Source: an uncultured bacterium | GTDB lineage: Bacteria; Bacillota; Clostridia; Peptostreptococcales; Anaerovoracaceae | Direction of reading: 5' to 3' | Length of the DNA stretch: 14,818 bases | NCBI GenBank assembly: GCA_905214225.1 | Contig: CAJMLL010000053.1 | Span: forward strand, 1-14,818 | Part shown: piece by piece, positions 4,555-12,791 of the stretch | Layout of the letters: the number at the start of each line of letters is the position of its first letter | Numbering within the stretch: position 1 is the stretch's first letter | Notes under the pieces: model-generated | Databases searched by the model: none | Seen by the model: only the letters and a program-made list of their open reading frames with translations | What the model was told of the DNA's origin: nothing | Program-made: the position numbers and the translations under genes

Positions 4555-6726
4555 GTGTTTGAACCGGCGATGCGCGAGGCCTACATCGACCAGGCAGAAA
4601 TTGTGTCAAGCTTTAACAACAGTCTGAAAAAAGAAGAATTCAAGGTCTGGTATCAGCCGATCATTGATGCGGGATCCGGGAAAGTATGCGCTGCTGAGGC
4701 CCTGGTCCGCTGGAATCATCCTGAGCAGGGTTTTATCGGACCGGACCGCTTTATTCCGGCACTGGAGTCCGGCGGGTTTATCACCCGGCTGGATCTTTAT
4801 GTCTTAAAGCACGTCTATCAGTTTCAGCGTTCTCTGCAGGAAGCGGACTTCCCGTTTGTTCCGGTGTCGGTGAACCTTTCCCGGCAGGATTTTTACAGCG
4901 ACACGTTTATGAATGAAATTTTCAGCCTTGCGCAGGAGTGTCCTTTGCCGACATCCTGTATTAACTATGAAGTTACGGAGACGGCAGTCGCTGTGCTCCG
5001 GGAAAACTGTGAATATCTGTTTCAGCAGCTCCGTCAGATCGGCGCAAAGGTTCTTCTCGACGATTTCGGAAGCGGATATTCTTCGCTTGCCATGATCGGA
5101 GATTATTCTTTTGATGCGGTGAAAATCGATAATTCCCTCATCAGCCAGATGGAGACGAAACCGGCAGTAAGAGCGGTCATCGAGTCAACAATCAGCATGT
5201 GTCATAATATCGGTCTGCGTACCATTGCAGAAGGTGTTGAAACCCGTGTACAGCAGGATTTCCTGAGAAAATGCGGCTGTGACTGCATCCAGGGATATTA
5301 TTACGCCCGTCCGATGCCGGAAGAGGATTTTCGGGAGTTCCTGACGCAGTCTCATATTGCGGATGCCCACGGCTTTTCGATTAGTACACAGAAACGTCCG
5401 AAGGAAGTGGATATTGACAATATCATGGATCTTGTCGACCACTCTGGCCAGTTCATTCAGGTCTGCCGTCCGGAAGATTACAGCATGGTGTATGCGAATG
5501 AAATGACGCTGGACATCTCCGGCCACCCGGACCTGCCTTACGAGGGGGAACGCTGCTATCATTATATGCTTGGCCTGGATGCTCCCTGCGGGCACTGTCC
5601 GATGAAACTTATGGACGGTGAGGACGAGAAAGTCATTGAAGTGGATGACGGTTCTCACATATTTTCTCTCAAGGCGAGATATACGACCTGGAATGGCATC
5701 AGAGTATTTATCGAATACGGACGTGATATTACAGATACTAAAGCGGGTCAGCGCCGTTATGCGGGTCAGATCCGGGGTATTCTGGAAAATATTCCGGAAG
5801 GTCAGGGCGTGTTCCATATGGACCTGACTGCGGATAAATGGATCAGTTCAGGAGGTGCTGCGCAAAACGCCAGGGATATCCAGGATCTTCCGGATGTCGA
5901 TACACTGATCCGGAAGATCGGATCCTTCGTGCCGGATAAAGAAGGACAGGAGCGGTTTTTCCGCACCTTCAGCAGGGAATCTCAGATGCGTGCCTATGCA
6001 GTGAATAAGCGGCAGATCGTTCTGGAAACCGAATCCTATTACGATGACCGGACCATACGCTGGTCCCGCATCACAGCGCATATCATTGAAAATCCGAATA
6101 CCGATCATGTGGAAAGCATTATCTATGGAGTAGATATTTCAAGGGAACAGACCCATATCGAAGAGCTTGAAAAAGAGCGCCGGCAGGACCGGGCGGAAAA
6201 AGAACGGCTCCGCCGGGAAATTGACGAGACATGGGAGCTGTATACACAGGCGGACCGTGACCGCCGCTATGATTATCTGACTGGTCTGTATAACAGGCTG
6301 GCACTTTATCAGTTTATAAGCCGGAAGGAAAGTGTTTCCGGGGCACTGATGATGGATATTGATAATTTCAAGCGGGTGAATGATACGTATGGTCACGCTG
6401 CCGGCGACGAATGTCTGAAAATACTGGGCAGAATGCTGATAGAATTCAGCGTCGAAAGAGATATTCTCTTCTTCCGCTTCGGCGGAGAGGAAGTCGTCGG
6501 TCTGATGCAGAGCGAGGACACAGATATCGGAGCGCTTTCCGCTGAACTTCTGGAGCTGATCCGGGAAAAGAAAATCCCTCTGCCTGATGGACATGAGATT
6601 GCGGTTACCGTCTCGATCGGCTATACGTCAAGGCCAGATGACTGTCAGGAGATGATCAGCCAGGCCGACCGCGCCATGTATGCGGCAAAAAAATACGGCA
6701 AGAATCAGACTGTCTGCCTGGATTGA
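4555..6726 (+). CDS. EAL-PAS-PAS-GGEEV cyclic di-GMP protein, 5'-truncated
   Basis: A 723-residue cytosolic c-di-GMP enzyme with no membrane helix. Residues 17-265 are an EAL phosphodiesterase domain with all key residues: E48-A-L, N107 in SVNLSR, E139 and E142, DDFGSGYSSL (169-178), K190/D192, E226 in AEGVET and Q246. Then come a PAS-like domain (about 285-395, with C334, C345, C348), a second PAS-like region (405-530), a coiled coil (533-565) and a cyclase domain (572-720) with DIDNFKRVND and GGEEV (643-647) in place of GGDEF; no RxxD inhibitory site. The frame is open back to a stop at 4471 and reads AEKVDRDSYAVFEPAMREAY at the junction, like the tail of a GGDEF domain linked to EAL. Neither GTG 4555 nor ATG 4570 has a ribosome binding site, so the N-terminal GGDEF seems lost and the true start is uncertain. 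Confidence 0.88.
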   Translation: MFEPAMREAYIDQAEIVSSFNNSLKKEEFKVWYQPIIDAGSGKVCAAEALVRWNHPEQGFIGPDRFIPALESGGFITRLDLYVLKHVYQFQRSLQEADFPFVPVSVNLSRQDFYSDTFMNEIFSLAQECPLPTSCINYEVTETAVAVLRENCEYLFQQLRQIGAKVLLDDFGSGYSSLAMIGDYSFDAVKIDNSLISQMETKPAVRAVIESTISMCHNIGLRTIAEGVETRVQQDFLRKCGCDCIQGYYYARPMPEEDFREFLTQSHIADAHGFSISTQKRPKEVDIDNIMDLVDHSGQFIQVCRPEDYSMVYANEMTLDISGHPDLPYEGERCYHYMLGLDAPCGHCPMKLMDGEDEKVIEVDDGSHIFSLKARYTTWNGIRVFIEYGRDITDTKAGQRRYAGQIRGILENIPEGQGVFHMDLTADKWISSGGAAQNARDIQDLPDVDTLIRKIGSFVPDKEGQERFFRTFSRESQMRAYAVNKRQIVLETESYYDDRTIRWSRITAHIIENPNTDHVESIIYGVDISREQTHIEELEKERRQDRAEKERLRREIDETWELYTQADRDRRYDYLTGLYNRLALYQFISRKESVSGALMMDIDNFKRVNDTYGHAAGDECLKILGRMLIEFSVERDILFFRFGGEEVVGLMQSEDTDIGALSAELLELIREKKIPLPDGHEIAVTVSIGYTSRPDDCQEMISQADRAMYAAKKYGKNQTVCLD

Positions 6727-6743
6727 ACAGAAAAAATATCCTC

Positions 6744-6772
6744 TTCAGAATATTAAAGATAACAGTTATAAT
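6744..6772 (+). promoter_or_regulatory. Promoter of the PAS-GAF-GGDEF gene
   Basis: TTCAGA (6744-6749), a 17-nt spacer and TATAAT (6767-6772). It lies in the 119-base gap between the two c-di-GMP genes, so the second gene can be expressed by itself. No c-di-GMP riboswitch core is seen in this leader. Confidence 0.6.
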
Positions 6773-6845
6773 ACATATATAGAGATATTTATGCATGTAA
6801 GGAAGGAATGCGAGGATATTGGGGAATTTACAGAGGAGCAGGGCG

Positions 6846-8192
6846 ATGTATCATCCCGATGATTTTCATGAAATACCGGTTCCGTACGCTGTTTTTGAAA
6901 TCATCATGAGTGAAGACGGAAACCGGATTGTTAATACAAGATATATTTTCGTCAACAAGAAATACTGTGAAATAGGTGGAAAGCGGCGGGAAGAGTTCCT
7001 TGGCAGGACATTTAAATCCGTTTATCCGGACGCAGGAGACCACTGGTTTGACTATTGTTACCGTGCGGTCAGGGGAGAGACTGTCCATGACCGTCTGTAT
7101 GAGCCCCTGATTGGTCACTGGCTGGATTTTACGGTTGCACCGGTGGCAAAACCAGACTGTGTAGCGTATACCTTTACCGTTGTAGACAGAGAACAGGAAT
7201 TGCTGGTAGCAGAAAGAAGAGACAGACAGACCGGGCAGATTATACTCCGCATGTCTAGAATTCTGAATGGAGAAGAGGATTATGAGAGCAGCATGAATCA
7301 GGTTCTGCGTGAACTATCTCTGATTATTCATCCTGACCGTATCTACATTCTGGAAACGGACCGGGTTACCGCCAGCAATACCTTCGAATGGTGTGCGCCC
7401 GGCGTAACTTCGGAAATCATGACCCTGCAGAATATGGATTACAGGACATCGATTCAGGGCTGGGAGAAGTTTTCTGCAGATCAGGCTAGTGTTGTTCTTC
7501 CGGACATCACCGTGCTTCGTGAAAAGGATCCGCAGAACTACGAGATTCTGCAGCGACAGGGAATCAAACGTCTGATTGCTGTTCCAATGCATCAGAAAGG
7601 GCGTCTTATCGGCTATCTCGCAGCGGATAATTACGAAGAAAGCGACCGGATCAACACCCAGAGAATCCTTGAGATGGTGTCCTTTTTCGTCGGGGCAAAA
7701 ATCATGGACCAGAGGCTCATCCTGAAACTGGAGCATATGAGTCACTACGATATGCTGACCGGTGTGCACAACCGAAATGCTATGATCGAAGCTTCCGGTG
7801 AGATCGCCGCGCAGAAGGAAAGCATCGGCGTTGTCTATGCAGATGTCAATGATCTTAAGAAAATTAATGACGAGCAGGGTCATCACGCAGGCGACCAGGC
7901 CATCTGTTTTGCCGCAGAAACCATGTCAGAAGTCTTCGGCCCGGATCATGTTTACCGGGAAGGAGGAGACGAATTTACCGTTCTTCTTCCGGGAATCTCT
8001 AGGCAGCAGTTTGAAGAGAAATACCAGCTGCTGCTGACCCGCATTAAGGCGCAGAGCGATACCTGTATTGCTGCCGGGTCCGCCTGGGATGAAGATGCAG
8101 GCCATCTGAAACAGACCATCCACCGGGCGGAACAGCAGATGTACATGAATAAAGCAGAGTATTACAAGGTCCATGACCGGAGGCGGAATTAG
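6846..8192 (+). CDS. PAS-GAF-GGDEF diguanylate cyclase
   Basis: A 448-residue soluble sensor protein that should make c-di-GMP from two GTP. Residues 8-115 look like a PAS domain (VPYAVFEII…, RYIFVNKKYCEIGGKRREE, FLGRTFKSVYP). Residues 130-290 look like a GAF domain (SMNQVLRELSLIIHPDRIYI…, RLIAVPMHQKGRLIGYLAADN). Residues 295-440 are the GGDEF domain with YDMLTGVHNRNAM, metal-binding D333 in ADVNDLKKINDEQGHHAGD and an intact GGDEF (373-377). There is no RxxD product-inhibition site ahead of it. GAGGAG is 7 nt before ATG 6846; a TTG at 6819 in frame is upstream of that site. It follows the EAL protein gene and probably feeds or opposes the same c-di-GMP pool. The ligand is unknown. Confidence 0.93.
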   Translation: MYHPDDFHEIPVPYAVFEIIMSEDGNRIVNTRYIFVNKKYCEIGGKRREEFLGRTFKSVYPDAGDHWFDYCYRAVRGETVHDRLYEPLIGHWLDFTVAPVAKPDCVAYTFTVVDREQELLVAERRDRQTGQIILRMSRILNGEEDYESSMNQVLRELSLIIHPDRIYILETDRVTASNTFEWCAPGVTSEIMTLQNMDYRTSIQGWEKFSADQASVVLPDITVLREKDPQNYEILQRQGIKRLIAVPMHQKGRLIGYLAADNYEESDRINTQRILEMVSFFVGAKIMDQRLILKLEHMSHYDMLTGVHNRNAMIEASGEIAAQKESIGVVYADVNDLKKINDEQGHHAGDQAICFAAETMSEVFGPDHVYREGGDEFTVLLPGISRQQFEEKYQLLLTRIKAQSDTCIAAGSAWDEDAGHLKQTIHRAEQQMYMNKAEYYKVHDRRRN

Positions 8193-8219
8193 GCAGGCCG
8201 TCGGATCCGATTTTCGGTC

Positions 8220-8247
8220 TTGAACGGGCTATATTTGTCGATAAAAT
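8220..8247 (+). promoter_or_regulatory. Promoter of the FMN oxidoreductase gene
   Basis: TTGAAC (8220-8225), a 16-nt spacer and TAAAAT (8242-8247). The start would fall close to the ribosome binding site AAGGAGG, giving a short leader. Confidence 0.55.
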
Positions 8248-8268
8248 ATCAATTAAGGAGGACCATAA

Positions 8269-8793
8269 ATGAAAATCGTAATCATCAATGGAAGTGCAAG
8301 AAAAGGGAATACGCTGACCGCAATTCATGCCTTCTGCAAAGGCGCATCGGTGAAAAATGAGATCGAAATCATCCAGCCGGATCAGCTGAAGATCGCTCCG
8401 TGCAAGGGCTGCGGCGCCTGTCAGTGCTATAAAGGCTGCGTCGATAAGGACGACACCAACCCGACAATCGACAAAATCGCGGCCGCAGACATGATTCTGT
8501 TTGCAACTCCTGTATACTGGTGGGGAATGACTGCGCAGCTGAAACAGGTGATCGATAAATGCTACTGCCGTGGAATGCAGTTGAAAAATAAGAAGACAGG
8601 CGTCATCATTGTAGGCGGCGCACCAGTTGACAACGAAGAGTATAGACTGATCGGAAGACAGTTTGAATTCATGGCCGCTTATTTATCCTGGGACATGCGT
8701 TTTATGAAATCCTACTATGCAAATGCCAGGGACGAGATGGAAAAAAATGCGGATGCCATGGAAGAACTGGAAACACTCGGACGGAATCTGTAA
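8269..8793 (+). CDS. Flavodoxin-like NAD(P)H-dependent FMN oxidoreductase
   Basis: A 174-residue flavoprotein. KIVIINGSARKGNT (2-15) is the first strand and FMN phosphate loop; MILFATPVYWWGMTAQLKQVIDK (75-97) is the conserved flavin-ring segment. Cysteines 45, 48, 51, 53 and 57 in APCKGCGACQCYKGCVDKDD form C-x2-C-x2-C-x5-C, which fits the cluster motif of archaeal iron-sulfur flavoproteins; many bacterial relatives carry similar cysteines without a proven cluster. Family members reduce quinones, azo dyes, nitro compounds or act in electron transfer; the substrate here is unknown. AAGGAGG lies 7 nt before the ATG. It is probably monocistronic, with its own promoter and a terminator 16 bases past the stop. 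Confidence 0.9.
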   Translation: MKIVIINGSARKGNTLTAIHAFCKGASVKNEIEIIQPDQLKIAPCKGCGACQCYKGCVDKDDTNPTIDKIAAADMILFATPVYWWGMTAQLKQVIDKCYCRGMQLKNKKTGVIIVGGAPVDNEEYRLIGRQFEFMAAYLSWDMRFMKSYYANARDEMEKNADAMEELETLGRNL

Positions 8794-8808
8794 TCAAAGC
8801 CTGTGCCG

Positions 8809-8835
8809 CCGCTGCCGTTTTAGTAGCGGTTTTTT
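8809..8835 (+). terminator. Intrinsic terminator after the FMN oxidoreductase gene
   Basis: CCGCT (8809-8813) pairs with AGCGG (8825-8829), followed by six T (8830-8835). The stem is short but the T-run is clear. Confidence 0.6.
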
Positions 8836-8899
8836 GCTGGGCCGGGAGATTTTCTTCGCGGAAAAGAAACGCATTCTAACACATGAGCATCATAATGAC

Positions 8900-9499
8900 A
8901 TGTTATATTATCACTTCGAGCTGACCTTCTCCGAAACGATTTTCCTGCTTTTCACATCGCTGTATTTTCTGATGACCTATTTCGGTGTCGGCGGAGAGGT
9001 GTGGGCAAAATACAGTTCCTGCGTCCTGCTGCTTCTGATCATTATCGTGGTGCTGCTGAACGCCTGGCTGGATCACGCGCTGATTCCGCTGGAAACACTG
9101 CGTCCCGGCGAACGTGAAGCCCTGCATATGACCGCGATTCTGTATATGCAGATCATTTTCGCCAATATTAAATTCGGCTATAAAAATGACAACTATGATT
9201 CCATCATTCAGTACTTTATACTGCTGATGATCGGACGATTCGTTGGTTTCGATACGACGATAAACGCGATGCAGAAGACCTTCCACAGTCTGGTCAGCAG
9301 TCTGCCGCTTTTGGCAATGGCGCTGGCAAGCACAGGAGTTATGGCATATGTCGAATTTTCCATTCATTACTTGGTCACACCGAACGGCGTCGTCTTCAAC
9401 CTCTTCATCGCCCGGCTTTACCTTCTGGTTATTGTGTCAATCGTCTATAAGATCAGAAGCAGCTTCTGGAAAAAAGCAGATACGACGTTCCGCTCGTAA
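8900..9499 (+). CDS. Multi-pass membrane protein, unrecognised
   Basis: A 199-residue hydrophobic protein with about six predicted helices (near residues 12-30, 38-54, 75-90, 101-117, 131-150 and 165-184) and a short basic C-terminus (KKADTTFRS). I recognise no family motif. The start is uncertain: the ATG at 8900 begins a natural N-terminal segment (MLYYHFELTFSETIFLLF) but no clear ribosome binding site precedes it. The frame is open further upstream through the terminator and into the oxidoreductase gene, and that part is not protein-like. It lies between an FMN oxidoreductase on the same strand and a convergent secreted CAP protein. No function is suggested by context. Confidence 0.7.
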   Translation: MLYYHFELTFSETIFLLFTSLYFLMTYFGVGGEVWAKYSSCVLLLLIIIVVLLNAWLDHALIPLETLRPGEREALHMTAILYMQIIFANIKFGYKNDNYDSIIQYFILLMIGRFVGFDTTINAMQKTFHSLVSSLPLLAMALASTGVMAYVEFSIHYLVTPNGVVFNLFIARLYLLVIVSIVYKIRSSFWKKADTTFRS

Positions 9500-9565
9500 A
9501 CGTAAACGGTTGCAGAACGATACCTGGTCTGCTGATTCGGTGGCGTAAATGGGGCAGGGACCCTG

Positions 9566-10675
9566 CTATTTCGTCAGCTTCGCCAGTTCTGCTTTTGCTG
9601 AATCTAAGGCTGTTTTCGCCTGATCCAGGCTGGCTTTCTCGGATGACGCGTACTGCTCCAGGGCGCTCCGGAATTCTTCTGGGGTCACGCCGCTTCCGCT
9701 GCCAAAGCGTTCGCAGGTCGTTGCGGTCTCCGGGTTAAAGGCGATACCAGTATTTGTGTAATCTCCGGTCATGTTGGTGAAGTGACCGTACATGCCGCTG
9801 GCGGTGCCGGTTTTCAGGTATTCCTGATAATTTGGGAGTTCCTGTGTATACCAGCCGTAGTAAGGATCGCTGTAGCCCCAGGCAATGTTTTCTGCATAGC
9901 TTCCGTCGTCGGTGAGGCCGGCCATGAAAACGGTATGGCCGCCGGTTTCTTCTGATACCATGCCCGCGTAAGCCGCGCCGATCATCATGTCATAGTTCAT
10001 GGTCAGCGGAGTTTTGCTGCCACTTGTGTTGACCGTGTCTTTTGCGCGGAGAGAATTGCATTCTTCAATCAGGTCTGCATCGCGGAGAAGGGCTTTCACG
10101 GTGAAATAGTTTATCAGATTGCTCTTTTCCGCTGCATAAGCACTGCTGATTTCACCGCCGGCTGAGCTCAGTGCGGAATCCCAGTCGCTTGTTTTCATCG
10201 TTGCGTTCTGATTCAGGAAATCCTCCGCGTCCTTGTCTTCATAGGCTTTTAATGCCGCCTTGTAGGTTTTCTGTGCTTCTGTGACTTTCTTCTTTGTGGC
10301 GGTTACCTTGCTGTTTTCCTTTGAGGCTTTGCTTGTAACCGCTTTAGACCAGCTGCCGAAGGTATTTCCGCTGAGGGCTCTGACTCTGAATGTGCATTTT
10401 GATGCTGTGCTGATCTTGATCGTGGCTTTTGTCTGCTTCGTGGTCAGGGATTTTCTGCTGCTGCCGGATGTGCAGCTGACCTGGTATTTCCTTGCGGCTC
10501 TGGCTTTTGTCCAGGAGAGGGAAACGGAAGTGCGGGTCTGTTTCACGATCCGAAGGCCTGTTACCCGGCCCGGCTTCACTGCTGCGTCGGAAGGGAGCAC
10601 CAGCTGCGGCATGAAGACCAGAATCATCGCCGCCGACAAGAGAAAAATAAGAGTTTTCGATTGTTTCTTAATCAT
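9566..10675 (-). CDS. Secreted FN3 and CAP (SCP-like) domain protein
   Basis: A 369-residue exported protein. Residues 1-32 are a signal peptide (KKQSK, a hydrophobic core, then SDAA). Residues 36-118 form a fibronectin type III domain (PGRVTGLRIVKQTRTSVSLS…, ARKYQVSC, FRVRALSGN). A lysine- and alanine-rich helix follows (120-150). Residues about 195-315 are a CAP/SCP domain with the usual His-Glu-Glu-His set: H247, E262 in YAENIAWGYS, E279 in WYTQEL and H298 in MYGHFTNMTG. The C-terminus (338-369) is a second coiled coil. No LPXTG anchor or cell-wall repeat is seen, so it is probably released. CAP proteins of Firmicutes lack a settled role. AAGGAGG stands 6 nt before the ATG. The gene is divergent from eno. 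Confidence 0.92.
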   Translation of the reverse strand: MIKKQSKTLIFLLSAAMILVFMPQLVLPSDAAVKPGRVTGLRIVKQTRTSVSLSWTKARAARKYQVSCTSGSSRKSLTTKQTKATIKISTASKCTFRVRALSGNTFGSWSKAVTSKASKENSKVTATKKKVTEAQKTYKAALKAYEDKDAEDFLNQNATMKTSDWDSALSSAGGEISSAYAAEKSNLINYFTVKALLRDADLIEECNSLRAKDTVNTSGSKTPLTMNYDMMIGAAYAGMVSEETGGHTVFMAGLTDDGSYAENIAWGYSDPYYGWYTQELPNYQEYLKTGTASGMYGHFTNMTGDYTNTGIAFNPETATTCERFGSGSGVTPEEFRSALEQYASSEKASLDQAKTALDSAKAELAKLTK

Positions 10676-10706
10676 GTTCTGCCTCCTTCATTAAACATCT
10701 GCCAAT

Positions 10707-10737
10707 ATTATACCGGAAATTTACAGAAACGTATCAA
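10707..10737 (-). promoter_or_regulatory. Promoter of the CAP protein gene
   Basis: Minus-strand TATAAT (10712-10707) with TTGATA (10737-10732) at a long 19-nt spacing. The -35 box directly abuts the eno -35 box on the other strand. Confidence 0.5.
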
Positions 10738-10765
10738 TTGAGACGGAAATCGGGGTAAATATTAG
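10738..10765 (+). promoter_or_regulatory. Candidate eno promoter
   Basis: TTGAGA (10738-10743), 16 nt, TATTAG (10760-10765). The -10 box is imperfect. Together with the CAP promoter it makes a back-to-back pair in a 142-base gap. Confidence 0.45.
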
Positions 10766-10802
10766 ACATGATGTTTTGGACAAAGGGGACAAAGCAAGAT
10801 AA

Positions 10803-12119
<1,317 letters not shown>

Positions 12120-12138
12120 CAGGATTCTGTTTCAGGAT

Positions 12139-12191
12139 GGCCGTTCTCTGATCTGTTTCTGCGGGTCGGAGGGCGGCCTTCTGCTTTTTTT
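12139..12191 (+). terminator. Intrinsic terminator after eno
   Basis: GGCCG (12139-12143) pairs with CGGCC (12174-12178). After a 2-by-2 internal loop CTCTGATC pairs with GGTCGGAG through Watson-Crick and G-U pairs. Seven T follow at 12185-12191. The stem is long and the T-run begins 6 nt after it. Confidence 0.8.
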
Positions 12192-12203
12192 ACATAAGTG
12201 TGA

Positions 12204-12214
12204 AGTGCTATAAT
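12204..12214 (+). promoter_or_regulatory. Extended -10 promoter of the candidate small RNA
   Basis: TGC-TATAAT has the TG-N extended -10 form, with TATAAT at 12209-12214. The -35 region is only a T-rich stretch that also serves as the eno terminator tail. Predicted start near 12221. Confidence 0.55.
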
Positions 12215-12220
12215 ATTTTC

Positions 12221-12370
12221 CTGAAGCGAAGAGGAACACGTGTAACAGACTCAGCAGGCAAAAATCTTAATTGAGCAAGGGGCGACCCGTCGAAAGCTGC
12301 AATCGGACACATGTGCGGAAACACAAGATCTGATCGACACTTTCCCGGAAAAGAATCCGGGGAGTTTTTT
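12221..12370 (+). ncRNA. Candidate small RNA, about 150 nt, unknown class
   Basis: This unit lies between the eno terminator and the promoter of the next gene and carries its own extended -10 box and terminator. Within it CACGTGT (12237-12243) can pair with ACATGTG (12309-12315), enclosing CTCA/TGAG (12250-12253/12272-12275), GCAG/CTGC (12254-12257/12297-12300; compatible with the previous pair only as alternatives or a pseudoknot) and a GGG-GCGA-CCC tetraloop hairpin (12279-12288). No open frame with a ribosome binding site is inside. I could not match it to 6S, SRP, tmRNA, RNase P or a known riboswitch. The next gene has its own promoter after the terminator, which favours a free small RNA over a leader. 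Confidence 0.55.
12342..12370 (+). terminator. Intrinsic terminator of the candidate small RNA
   Basis: A 7-bp stem, TTCCCGG (12342-12348) with CCGGGGA (12357-12363), has an 8-nt loop and is followed by T6 at 12365-12370. Confidence 0.75.
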
Positions 12371-12387
12371 CGGGGCGTAAATCCTGG

Positions 12388-12415
12388 TTGACTTGCTGTT
12401 ATTTTGGTGTAAAAT
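12388..12415 (+). promoter_or_regulatory. Promoter of the 12462-13772 gene pair
   Basis: TTGACT (12388-12393), a 16-nt spacer and TAAAAT (12410-12415). The start near 12422 gives a leader of about 40 nt ending in AGGAGGG. Confidence 0.65.
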
Positions 12416-12461
12416 ACATTTCACGGAATTGAATTGTGCAAAATATATAGGAGGGAAAATC

Positions 12462-12773
12462 ATGGAATTAAAAGACTTTACAGAGAACGAACAAAAGCAG
12501 ATCAGCAGGGGGCTTTCCACCGCTGAAATCAGCGACAAAGAAGCCGCGGACAAGATCCTGGCGCTGCTGCCGGAAGGCTGGATTAAGAAAATTCCATTCT
12601 TCGTGAGAAAACATGCCACGACCAAGACCATCGAACGCATCGCGAAGCAGTATCCGGAGCTTTACGCCGCCGCCAGGAAGGAAGGCGATATTCCGGGAAA
12701 AGAAAAGGAAGAGCTGCGGAAGATTATCACAGATATCTTCAAGGAGAAGATGGAGAAGCATCAAATAAAGTAA
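12462..12773 (+). CDS. Small charged helical protein, unrecognised
   Basis: A 103-residue soluble protein rich in Lys and Glu, starting MELKDFTENEQKQISRGLST. It has no signal peptide, membrane helix or cysteine. A middle segment, LLPEGWIKKIPFFVRKHATT, is more hydrophobic, and the last 40 residues should form a charged helix. AGGAGGG stands 6 nt before the ATG; an upstream in-frame ATG at 12393 lies inside the promoter and was not used. The stop is 18 bases before the next gene, which has only a weak ribosome binding site of its own, so the two are likely one operon. I do not recognise the family and give no function. Confidence 0.8.
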   Translation: MELKDFTENEQKQISRGLSTAEISDKEAADKILALLPEGWIKKIPFFVRKHATTKTIERIAKQYPELYAAARKEGDIPGKEKEELRKIITDIFKEKMEKHQIK

Positions 12774-12791
12774 CTGGCGGAGTGAAGTAAA

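Noticed and set aside
5185..5817. 210-codon open frame on the minus strand
   Set aside because: It is antisense to the EAL-PAS region, has no ribosome binding site and no family motif; long antisense frames are common in coding DNA of this composition.
9348..9548. Ser-rich 66-codon frame and the 8717-8899 extension of the membrane protein
   Set aside because: The first overlaps the membrane protein in another frame; the second runs through the oxidoreductase gene and its terminator.
9551..9566. GCAGGG/CCCTGC as a strong CAP gene terminator
   Set aside because: The loop is too short for full pairing and no T-run follows on either strand.
12311..12391. 26-codon frame starting at an ATG inside the small RNA
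   Set aside because: No ribosome binding site, and it runs through the terminator stem and T-run.
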